Origin: Neoarius graeffei
Lineage: Eukaryota > Chordata > Actinopteri > Siluriformes > Ariidae
Assembly: GCF_027579695.1 (NCBI RefSeq)
Contig: NC_083583.1
Span: 20,002,257-20,066,256, forward strand
DNA length: 64,000 nt
Direction: 5' to 3'
Under the pieces are notes generated by a model. The model searched no databases and was not told where the DNA came from. It saw nothing but the letters and a program-made list of their open reading frames with translations. Each line of letters opens with the position of its first letter. Position 1 is the first letter of the stretch. This document shows positions 42,801 through 55,200 of this stretch, in pieces. The position numbers and the translations under genes were made by a program.

Positions 42801-45800
42801 GACCTTCCTTTGAGCAGATTGAGTTTCTGGAGCATCACATTTGTGGGGTCGATTAAATGCTCAAAATGGCCAGAAAAATGTCTTGACTAGATTTTCTATT
42901 CATTTTACAACTTATGGTGGGAAATAAAAGTGTGACTTTTCATGGAAAACACAAAATTGTCTGGGTGACCCCAAACTTTTGAACGGTAGTGTATCACGTA
43001 ATGGCAGGTTTTGCTTTCACACAGTCCTAAAGGATAGAATACATATTGCTTTAGTTGATCCCTTACGAGACGACTGTGTTTGTAGCGACGATGTACTCGA
43101 CTTCCTTGGTCCAAGGGTTCATGAAACTGAACCAGCGACTTCTCAGGGTGATGAAGGAGCCATCTTTCACCTTAAACTTGTAACAGTTAGTGTTGATTTT
43201 ATCTCGCATCTGCAGCACTGAAAAGAGGATAAACAGTAACCACAGAAATTGTTAATCATTTTGTCGTAGTAGTGGTCCATCCATCCATTATCTGTAGCTG
43301 CTTGTCCTGTTCTACAGGGTCGCAGGCAAGCTGGAGCCTATCCCAGCTGACTATGGGCGAGACAGGGTACACCCTGTCGCCACATCATCGCAGGGCTGAC
43401 ACAGAGACAAACAACCATTCACATTCACACCTACGGTCAATTTAGAGCCGCCAATTAGCCTAACCTGCATGTCTTTGGACTGTGGGGGAAACCGGAGCAC
43501 CCGGAGGAAACCCACGCGGACACGGGGAGAACGTGCAAACTCCACACAGAAAGGCCGTCATCAGCCACTGGGCTCAAACCCAGAACCTTCTTGCTGTGAG
43601 GCGACAGTGCTAACCACTACACCACCGTGCCGCCCAGTATCTCTAGCCGCAGTATCTCTAGCCGCTTTATCCTGTTCTACAGGGTCACAGGCAAGCTGGA
43701 GCCTATCCCAGCTGACTATGGGCGAAAGGCGGGGTACACCCTGGACAAGTCGCCAGGTCATCACAGGGCTGACACATAGACACAGACAACCATTCACGCT
43801 CACATTCACACCTACGGTCAATTTAGAGTCACCAGTTAACCTAACCTGCATGTCTTTGGACTGTGGGGGAAACCGGAGCACCCGGAGGAAACCCACGCGG
43901 ACATGGGGAGAACATGCAAACTCCGCACAGAAAGGCCCTTGCCGGCCACGGGGCTCAAACCCAGACCTTCTTGCTGTGAGGCGACAGCGCTAACTACTAC
44001 ACCACCGTGCCGCCCAGTAGTAGTGGTGGTATACCAAATATACTCTTTCAAGTAAAACATACCCAAGGACATTTGTACATTAAAACACAGCACAAAAACA
44101 TTTTCCATAAATGATGCTCTGTCAAAGTATGTTTAAAAAAACCGATATCCCATTAAAACACAAATCCATCCATCCATCCATCCATCCATCCATCCATCCA
44201 TCCATCCATCTGTATACACACAGTGCTGTGCAAAAGTCTTCGGCGCCCTTTTTTTCATACAAACTTTGTTATAGATTTCTATTTTATGACTTCTACATTA
44301 TCGAGTCAGTACAAAAACATTTTAGAGTACCAAATGTTCGTTTTCCAGGGCAAAATTAAATGTTACAGAAAAAAAAAGTTTGTATCTGAGCAGCATGTTA
44401 CATAAGAGAGCACTTTTCAGATTAAAAAAGAAAACATAATGGAGGCTACTGGGTTTTGGTGCAAAATGAAGACGCGAGTGCGACAGTCAAAGTGTCCAGA
44501 AGAACTGCGGCTGGTTCTGTAAGACGCTCAGTAAAACCTACAGCTCATTTCCGCATAAAACTGCACTCGTTGTACCTTAGACTACTATATATATTTTTTA
44601 AAGCAAAAGGTCGTCTCACACCAAACATTGACTTTGTTTCATTGATTATGGCTTACTGCTTACTGTATTTTTTTAGGTTGAAACATTTCATTTAATTATT
44701 TTTAAGCCATTTTTGGTCGACAGCATTTCTTTACATGTGCCTAAGACTTTTGCACAGTACTATATGTGTGTGTAATACGTACATACCTGTATACACACTC
44801 ACTGAGGAACATTATACTAATCCTGGGTAGGGCCTCCTTTTGCTCTCAAAACAAGCTAAATTCTTCATGACTTATTCCACTAGATGTTGGAAACATTCCT
44901 TTGAGATTCTGGTCCATGTTGACATAACTACATCATGTAATTCTTGTACAATTTCTAAGTGCACTTTCATACTCAAATCTCCCATTTTACAACATCCCAA
45001 AAGATGTTCAATTGGATTCCGATCAGGTGACTTGGGAAGGCCACTGAAGAACACAGAACTCATTGTTCAGGAAACCAGTTCGAGATCTTTTTTTTTTTAC
45101 GTGTTCTGCCTGAAAGATTACAGTAGTGGTTTCCTGTTGACTTCTACTGGATTATTTATAGAACCACTCATGCCCCTTTTCCACCAAAGCCAGGGTTCTT
45201 ACACTTTTTCACCAGTTTTTTTCCATGACTTTTCCAAAACCTTTTACTGAATTTCCATGACCATTGCTGGTTCATCACTGCTCATCGCATTTATAGCACA
45301 GCCCCCAACACTAGTTTACATAGCAGCCCCACTCATGCACAATCACATCATACACATACCTATTTCACGTCATCATTCACAACACTGTTGCCCCCTTTCT
45401 TCACACACACATAGACAACTACAGTACTGTACCTCATGCCCCTTCACATCACATATGCAAGTACACACCCACAGTCCATGTTTCCCCAAATATCCAGTCC
45501 ATCTGTCCCAAACCCATAGCCCATGCTCTCAGCAACCCACCCCCTGCCCAGGCCCAAGCCCATAACTTTGTAATTTGTGCATTACAAGCATTTTGGTACT
45601 TTGGCACTATGACCCCCCCCACATATGCACACAGGCAGACTACTGAAATTTACAGGTGCTTTCACAATAGGCCTATATTGTAATTTAACCATTGCCTAAA
45701 TGATATGGTAAATGCGGAAATGAAGAGTTACAATTTGAAGACAACATTGAATGTCTATTTATTTCTGTGTTCAATCAGTTTAACCAACAACATTTACATC

Positions 45801-46143
45801 CAAATCCAACAAGGTCCTCAGGGCCCTACACTGAATATTAAGCATCGCCTAAATGGCATCATAAAAAAATGAAAATAGAGGGTGAAAATCTGAAAAAAGT
45901 GGAATGTCTATTTCCATCCCTTTCCTATAAATTTAAGCAAAATAAAATCAATTGTGACATCCAAATTCAGAGAATACACAAGATTAAGAAATGGCTAGGC
46001 TAATATGGCTTCACCTATTACAAATTAAGTCTTTTTATCCTTTAAAACGCAAAACTCTCAAGAGTCATAAAACTGAGGATATTATCCAATCCAATATTTT
46101 ATTTACCATCTGTACACGCAAAAAAAAAAAAAAAAAAAAAAAA

Positions 46144-46218
<75 letters not shown>

Positions 46219-49200
46219 AAACGAGAGCTCCAGGGCTCCAGCATCGTAATTCGCTTAGGTTTCGTTTCTATCCCGGGCTCCAGCCCGACTTTGGACGCCC
46301 GTAGCTCGGGCAGGGGAGGTCCCAGCATCCTCAAACTTGACGCACCACGCCTAGCACGCTACAACTACTAGCACGTCGCACGTTACGAGGAGGGTGTGGC
46401 CAGGGTTGCCAGATGTGACTGATGATTTCCAGCCCAAAAAATGCTTAAAAACCACCTGGAGGCACTAAAACCTGCCTAATTTGAAAACCGCCCAATCTGG
46501 CAACACTGGGTGTGGCAGTCAACAGGCATAGCCAGTAGGCTACGCAGACTGCGCTAGACAACATTTCCAAGACAACTCGTGGCGATTTACATTTTATTAC
46601 GGCACATCAATTTTATAAAGATAATCGATGAAACACTAGATAGATTTCCATGACTTTTCCAAAACTTCTGAACAAAATACTTTTTTCCATAACTTTTCCA
46701 GGGCCTGGAAATTTAATTTTAAAATTCCAAAACTTTTCCAGGTTTTTCATGACCGTACGAACACTGCAAAGCAGTTCCAGGGCTGGTTCGGGGCCAGTGC
46801 TTAGTTTGGAACCAGGTTTTCTGTTTCCACTGACAAAGAACTGGCTCTGGGGCCAGAAAAAACGGTTCCAGGCTAGCACCAACTCTCTGCTGGGCCAGAG
46901 GAAAGAACCACTTACGTCAGCGGGGGGGCGGAGTTGTTAAGACCAACAACAATAACAAGACCGCGAAAGGTCACCATTTTTAAGCGACGAGAAGCAGTAG
47001 CTGTACAAACGCGAAGTCATCCATTATTATTATTATTATTATTGTTGCTGCTGCTTCTGTGTTGTTTTTGCTTCGATATTCGTGCCAAGGTTTATGCAAA
47101 CGTAGCGACGTAACTGACGTATACAGCGACGTAACTGACGTATACAACGACGTAATGATGTGGCTTCCCTTAGCACCGCGAGCCATGGAAAAGCAAACTG
47201 GTTCTCAGCTGGCTCGCAAGTTGAATGAGTTGTGAACCAGCACCAGCACTGGCCCCGAACCAGCCCTGGAACTGATTTGGTGGAAAAGGGGTATCACACA
47301 CACACACACCTATGGGCAAGTCAGTTAACCTAATTGCATGTCTTTGGATGTGGGGGAAACCTGAGCACCCGGAGGAAACCCACGCAGACATGGAGAGAAC
47401 ATGCAAACTCCGCACAGAAAGGCCCTCATCAGCCACTGGGCTCGAACCCAGAACCTTCTTGTCTTTGTGCATTACTATGCTAGAGGCAGCCATTAGAAGA
47501 TGGTAAATAGTGGCTATGAAGGAATGCACATGGTCAACAGCAACAACCAAATAAGCTGTGGTAGTTAAGCAAAGATTGGTATTAACAGACAAAGTGTGCC
47601 AAGAAAACACTCCCCACACCACTACACCACCTCCACCAGCCTGGACTGTTGACAAGGCTGGTTGGGTTCATGGATTCATGCTGTTGGTGTCAAATTCTGA
47701 CCCTACCATCGGTGTGCCTCAGCAGAAACCGAGATTCATCACACCAGGCTACGTGTTTTCTAGTCTTTAACTGTCCGGTTTTGGTGAGCCTGCACCCACT
47801 GCAGCCTCAGCTTTAAGTTCTTGGCAAACAGAAGTGGAACCCGACATGGTTTTCTGCTGTTCTAGCCCATCCACCAATGTATTGTGCATTCTGATATGCT
47901 TTTCAGCTCACCATGATTGTACCGAGTGGTTATCTGAGTTACTGGCGCCTTTCTGTCAGCTTGAACCGGTCTGGCTGTTCTCCGTTGACCTCTTTCTTCA
48001 ACAAGGCATTCCATCTGCAGAACTGCCACTCACTGGATGTTTTTATTGCATTATTCTGAGTAAATTTTAGAGACGGTTCTTTGTGAAAATCGCATGAGAT
48101 CAGCAATTATAGAAATCCTCAAACCAGCCTGTCTGGCATTAGCAATCGTGCCACTGTCAAAATCACCGAGACCACATTTTTTTAACCCCATTCTGATGGC
48201 TGATGTGAAAATGACCCAAAGCTGCTGAGTCTTTTAATTATCAAATCATACCGTATATAATGTGCTCCGCTGAAAATATTTTAATTGGCAAGTATTTTGT
48301 GACAAATAAATAATCCACTTGCACGTGCAGTCAGTATTGATTAGCAGCTATGTACAGTGTACTAACCTTGACAACTGAGCTGTATATAATGGTAACTTCT
48401 AGCTGTCTTTGCTTTACTAACTGCTTCTTACATCCTTGCTAATAAAGACACCACATAAAAATATTTGTAGAAATCTTCTAACAGGTACCTTGTCTGTGGC
48501 ATTCGGCGAGATGGCCGATGTCATCCTGATGAAAATACTCATAGAAAGACGTCCCCAGCAGCTCCTGCGGTAGATAGGCGAGAATGGCAGTGGCCCTGGA
48601 ATAATACAAATTGTCATGAATAGTTGAAAAACATGCCAAAAATAAACCCCGATTCCAAAAAAGTTGGGACAAAGTACAAATTGTAAATTAAAACGGAATG
48701 CAATGATGTGGAAGTTTCAAAATTCCATATTTTATTCAGAATAGAACATAGATGACATATCAAATGTTTAAACTGAGAAAATGTATCATTTAAAGAGAAA
48801 AATTAGGGGATTTTAAATTTCATGACAACAACACATCTCAAAAAAGTTGGGACAAGGCCATGTTTACCACTGTGAGACATCCCCTTTTCTCTTTACAACA
48901 GTCTGTAAACGTCTGGGGACTGAGGAGACAAGTTGCTCAAGTTTAGGGATAGGAATGTTAACCCATTCTTGTCTAATGTAGGATTCTAGTTGCTCAACTG
49001 TCTTAGGTCTTTTTTGTCGTATCTTCCGTTTTATGATGCGCCAAATGTTTTCTATGGGTGAAAGATCTGGACTGCAGGCTGGCCAGTTCAGTACCCGGAC
49101 CCTTCTTCTACGCAGCCATGATGCTGTAATTGATGCAGTATGTGGTTTGGCATTGTCATGTTGGAAAATGCAAGGTCTTCCCTGAAAGAGAGGTCGTCTG

Positions 49201-52200
49201 GATGGGAGCATATGTTGCTCTAGAACCTGGATATACCTTTCAGCATTGATGGTGTCTTTCCAGATGTGTAAGCTGCCCATGCCACACGCACTAATGCAAC
49301 CCCATACCATCAGAGATGCAGGCTTCTGAACTGAGCGTTGATAACAACTTGGGTCGTCCTTCTCCTCTTTAGTCCGAATGACACGGCGTCCCTGATTTCC
49401 ATAAAGAACTTCAAATTTTGATTCGTCTGACCACAGAACAGTTTTCCACTTTGCCACAGTCCATTTTAAATGAGCCTTGGCCCAGAGAAGACGTCTGCGC
49501 TTCTGGATCATGTTTAGATACGGCTTCTTTTTTGAACTATAGAGTTTTAGCTGGCAACGGTGGATGGCACGGTGAATTGTGTTCACATCATCTGGAAATA
49601 TTCCTGAGCCCATTTTGTGATTTCCAATACAGAAGCATGCCTGTATGTGATGCAGTGCCGTCTAAGGGCCCGAAGATCACGGGCACCCAGTATGGTTTTC
49701 CGGCCTTGACCCTTACGCACAGAGATTCTTCCAGATTCTCTGAATCTTTTGATGATATTATGCACTGCAGATGATGATATGTTCAAACTCTTTGCAATTT
49801 TACACTGTCGAACTCCTTTCTGATATTGCTCCACTATTTGTCGGTGCAGAATTAGGGGGATTGGTGATCCTCTTCCCATCTTTACTTCTGAGAGCCGCTG
49901 CCACTCCAAGATGCTCTTTTTATACCCAGTCATGTTAATGACCTATTGCCAATTGACCTAATGAGTTGCAATTTGGTCCTCCAGCTGTTCCTTTTTTGTA
50001 CCTTTAACTTTTCCAGCCTCTTATTGCCCCTGTCCCAACTTTTTTGAGATGTGTTGCTGTCATGAAATTTCAAATGAGCCAATATTTGGCATGAAATTTC
50101 AAAATGTCTCACTTTCGACATTTGATATGTTGTCTATGTTCTATTGTGAATACAATATCAGTTTTTGAGATTTGTAAATTATAGCATTCCATTTTTATTT
50201 ACAATTTGTACTTTGTCTCAACTTTTTTGGAATCAGGGTTGTAAAACTAGATGCTTATATGTGTGAGATGGTGATCAGAAAACAGCCGTGAAACAACAAT
50301 GAAAAATTAGGTTTTGACCAAAAGCAGGCAGATCAGACGTTCGCTGGCCGTGGTGTGAAAATTGTGCATGTAGACGCTCATTTAAGTTTCCAAATCTGTC
50401 ATTGCTTAACTCTTGAATGTTTTCTATTGTGAATACTATCATTAAAAAATTTATAATCTCTGCTTTCCAAAGAAATTGATCTTGTTAAGATCTGTTCAGT
50501 ACTTTGGGAGTAACAGCAGGTTGAAGTTGGTACAACAGAGTAAAAACTCTGCTCGCGTGACGTCGGGAAACTGTTGGTGCGTTTTGAGTCATGGGAAAGC
50601 GGTCAGGCTCTCTTCTGATCGGTTTCTGTCTGGATTACTCATCAATATCAATCAGATAACTTTTATAGGGGTGTTCTCTCACTCTCACTACTGAATACTT
50701 CATCAGAAACAAACTTTTTCGTCAGCTAGTTTTGATGTTATGATTCACGGGAGACTTTGAAGTGAGTTTTCATAGCTTTACCTACTTATTTTTTCAAATC
50801 AAACTGATTCATGTAAATAATTAACTATTTTAGAATATAACTGTAGGGTTTTTTATGAAAACTCTTGAGATCTTAGTGGTCAGAATGATATTTTTACTAA
50901 AAAAATGGAAGTCAGAAACGCGAGTCTCCATTTCAATTCAATTAACCGGAATTGTTTATTGGATGTGGATCACACAGTTTTTTCGAGGTTCAACTTGAAA
51001 GCTGGGAATATTAATCAAAATAATCATTTATATTCTTTCATATAAACACTAGTAGGCCCTACTTTTGAGAAATACAAAGCCCTACAGAGCACAAACAGGG
51101 TATTAGCGAAAATCTTCTATTGCTTTTTTATTTTGATAGAGAATGGTAGATGTGAATGACATTCAATGCTTATTTATGCATATTTAATAATTGTATGTCA
51201 TTTGTAATGTAACGAACATTGAGTTCTTCTTCTTTGTTATGTATACATGAGAATTAAGATCAGCTTTATATTGCACAAATAAAACCATTTGGTGAAACTT
51301 TGAAGAAGAGAGTGTATCGATTTAACGTTTTACCTAATTAGCATAATTAATACTAACAAGAAGACAGAGTCATCTATATCCGCCGCCCTATATACCCACT
51401 ACATACCAAATTTCAAGATATTATTTGTCACATTTTTCAAGTTAGGCAGCACGGTGGTGTAGTGGTTAGCGCTGTCGCCTCACAGCAAGAAGGTCCGGGT
51501 TCAAGCCCTGTGGCCGGCGAGGGCCTTTCTGTGTGGAGTTTGCATGTTCTCCCCGTGTCCGCGTGGGTTTCCTCCGGGTGCTCCGGTTTCCCCCACAGTC
51601 CAAAGACATGCAGGTTAGGTTAACTGGTGACTTTAAATTGACCGTAGGTGTGAGTGTGAATGGTTGTCTGTGTCTATGTGTCAGCCCTGTGATGACCTGG
51701 CGACTTGTCCAGGGTGTACCCCGCCTTTCGCCCGTAGTCAGCTGGGATAGGCTCCAGCTTGCCTGCGACCCTGTAGAACAGGATAAAGCGGCTACAGATA
51801 ATGAGATGAGATGAGATTTTTCAAGTTCTGCTGCAGGAAACCAACCCTACCTCTTTACACTGACCTCACCAGCCCATAGCATAAACCCACCGGACCTTTG
51901 ATCCAGGTGAGCTAAAAATTAAAATTTCTCACATTTCTTAGTATCAAAAGGCACATGTACATTACTTAATCAACATATACACCAACTTTCAAGACCATAC
52001 CACTCATACTTTTCAAGTTCTGCTCCGGAAACAAAACCTACCCCTAAGAGACTACCTACCTGAGAGACTAAGTCTGAAATTGTTTCCATGGAAACGTGAA
52101 AAATTAAAATTTCTTAGTATGAAAAGGCACATGTACATCACCTTGTTAACATGTATACCAAGTTCCAAATCCATATCATGAATAGTGTTGAATATATGCT

Positions 52201-55200
52201 CCGGAAACGAACATTGCGCTTAGAAACTAAGTCAAAATCTATTTATGTAAAAATTAGAAAAATACTTAAAAAAAAAAAAATCCAAAATAGCAAAAGGCAC
52301 CAGTTCACATGTTGCTTGATATGTATCATGAAAATATCTTCAGTAGTTTTAAAGATATGGCCCGGAAACGAAAACATGACCGGACAGACGGATGGATAGA
52401 TGGACGAAACCCGTTTCTATATCCCCCGCCAAACTTTGTTTGGGTGGGGGATAATTAAATACTAATTCGCATAATTAGTTTTTACTAATTTTTCATAGTT
52501 TGTATACAACCATCTATGTGCCTGCCAATTTCCATGTAAATCTCATCTCATCTCATTATCTCTAGCCGCTTTATCCTGTTCTACAGGGTCGCAGGCAAGC
52601 CGGAGCCTATCCCAGCTGACTACGGGCGAAAGGCGGGGTACACCCTGGACAAGTCGCCAGGTCATCACAGGGCTGACACATAGACACAGACAACCATTCA
52701 CACTCACATTCACACCTACGGTCAATTTAGAGTCACCAGTTAACCTAACCTGCATGTCTTTGGACTGTGGGGGAAACCGGAGCACCCGGAGGAAACCCAC
52801 GCGGACACGGGGGGAACATGCAAACTCCACACAGAAAGGCCCTCGCCGGCCCCGGGGCTCGAACCCGGACCTTCTTGCTGTGAGGCGACAGCGCTTACCA
52901 CTACACCACCGTGCCGCCCTTCCATGTAAATATCTTGAAAAATAAAAGTTATTAAGAAAAAAACATTTGATCTCCTTGGTTAATGAGGCCCATTTTAGAC
53001 CATGTGATCCTAATACATAATATTACGGCAGTTTTCTAAAAATTAAGCCATTTTTTCAATCTTTGATTTGTAACATCTCAAGAACGGATAAACATATTTT
53101 AATTCTGTAAAAAGTATGTTGTTCTGCATTCAATTCTGAATTCAATGAGATCAGTTTCAAGCAATTTGGATTGAATTTGAATTTTCACCTGACATGCCTA
53201 CCAAAAGGCAAGTATTTTGCCAGTAACATATTTATTTCACAAAATTATGCATAGCTGAAGTGAAAATCCATGGCTGAATTGCCCTTGAGCAAGGCACCCA
53301 ACCCCTAACTGCTCCCCGGGCACTGCGTATGTTTGTGTGCTGGTTGTACGTCACTCTGGATAACAGCATCTGCTAAATGCCTGTAAAACCCCCCACAAAA
53401 CTATCCAACATTTTTTGATTGATTATACTGACCAACTGATTTCACTCACCTCTGGTCAACAAAGACGAACTTGCCGTCGATGGCGTGGCGTGAGACGTAC
53501 TCGGTCGGTTTGACGCGGATGTCTCCATTCATCGGTTGAGGGACGATGTGGGGGTGAAGGCGGCCGATGGCCACCAGGCAACTCAGATTACAGCCTTCAT
53601 TATCGGGCTCGTTGTCCTCGTCCAAGCCCTTCTGCATGGGTGGCCAGCTCTTCAGATAGCCCGTGCTGTGGATGGTGCAGAAGCTTTTGCGGTCAGCTGC
53701 GGAGGACATGATGCATGGTTTTAGCCTGAGGTCAGTGATTAGATTCAAACGCGCATATGACAGTCAGCTGAGGAACTGAAATGACGGTATTCTGACTGTA
53801 GTTGTACGATGATAAATCTGAAATAGTTATACTGTTGCTATATGTCAAACATTGTTTCTCAGTGCACTTGTTTAAAACAGTGAATCCTACTTTTTCAAAA
53901 GAACAAAATATGTTTCTGTATTGTTTTTGATAAACTAAGAGTTATCCTCTTTACAAGAATGTTTTAAAAACATAATTTAATGCGGCACCCTTTAATAAAA
54001 TTCCATCTCATCTCATCTCATTATCTCTAGCCGCTTTATCCTTCTATAGGGTCGCAGGCAAGCTGGAGCCTATCCCAGCTGACTACGGGTGAAAGGCGGG
54101 GTACACCCTGGACAAGTCGCCAGGTCATCACAGGGCTGACACATAGACACAGACAACCATTCACACTCACATTCACACCTACGGTCAATTTAGAGTCACC
54201 AGTTAACCTAACCTGCATGTCTTTGGACTGTGGGGGAAACCGGAGCACCCGGAGGAAACCCACACGGACACGGGGAGAACATGCAAACTCCACACAGAAA
54301 GGCCCTCGCTGGCCACGGGGCTCGAACCCGGACCTTCTTGCTGTGAGGTGACAGCGCTAACCACTACACCACCGTGCCGCCCCTTTAATAAAATACACTA
54401 TGAAAATGTGTAGATAAATATCATGCTTACAAAAATCATGATACTGGGGTATGGACTGATCTGCTGGTTCAGTGTACCTAATAAACCATTCAAATACTAT
54501 TCAAATTATTTATGTATGCAAAGGCAAAAGGACGTCATATTAAAAGGTCACTCATTCAGAAAAAGGAAGGAAAAACGTTCAAATGTTTTATGTAGAAAAA
54601 GAATGCACACATGAAATAAATCCATGCCAGTTAAGGCAAACAGAGTGAGAGTGTCCTTCGTTCAGATGATAGGATATGTAGTATACAATAAGACAAATCA
54701 CACAAAGTAACAAAATCACATACACATGAATTTACTAATGATTTGATATGATTCACTTCAGCACTACTACAATTCGATTCAGGCTCGAGCCAATATGATT
54801 CATCCATCCATCCATCCATTATCCGTAACCGCTTATCCTGTGCAGGGTCGCAGGCAAGCTGGAGCCTATCCCAGCTGACTACGGGCGAGAGGCGGGGTAC
54901 ACCCTGGACAAGTCGCCAGTTAACCTAATCTGCATGTCTTTGGACTGTAGGGGAAACCGGAGCACTCGGAGGAAACCCACGCGGACACGGGGAGAACATG
55001 CAAACTCCGCACAGAAAGGCCCCATTGGCCACTGGGCTTGAACCCAGAACCATCTTGCTGTGAGACGACCGCGCTAACCACTACACCACCATACCGCCCG
55101 ATATGATTCAGTTCAATTAAATGTAAGTTTTCAACCAGAATGTATATAGCTGCTATAACACAAGTGATACAAGATGAATTAATTGTTTTGTGGACATTCC

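Larger units (their letters stand above)
45191..46766. mobile_element. hAT-like element nested in the MITE
   Basis: Left end CAGGGTTCTTACACTTTTTC, right end CCGTACGAACACTG. CAAAGC repeats on both sides (45185-45190 and 46767-46772), shorter than the expected 8 bp. TCCATGACTTTTCCAAAAC occurs near both ends in inverted context. It contains a poly-A/(TA)n tract (46120-46215) and a hAT MITE at 46401-46508. Confidence 0.6.
45171..47293. mobile_element. Harbinger-like MITE split by a hAT
   Basis: Ends TGCCCCTTTTCCACCAAA and TTTGGTGGAAAAGGGGTA. 3-bp duplication TCA at 45168-45170 and 47294-47296. Without the nested hAT (45191-46766) it is about 550 bp and near-identical in layout to 63089-63614, including the short [17 protein letters not shown] on the minus strand near 47020. 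Confidence 0.78.
44794..48235 (-). mobile_element. Tc1-like remnant hosting a nested MITE
   Basis: Left end CACACTCACTGAGGAAC after TA (44792-44793). Tc1 body resumes at about 47466-48235 with transposase-derived text such as CTCAGCAGAAACCGAGATTC and GTTGACCTCTTTCTTCAACA read in reverse. It is interrupted by a Harbinger-like MITE (45171-47293) and a SINE piece (47318-47462). The right TIR is missing. The transposase has too many breaks to be read. Confidence 0.65.

Noticed and set aside
46065..46371. 126- and 89-codon ORFs across poly-A and (TA)n
   Set aside because: Artefacts of simple repeat with no conserved sequence on either side.
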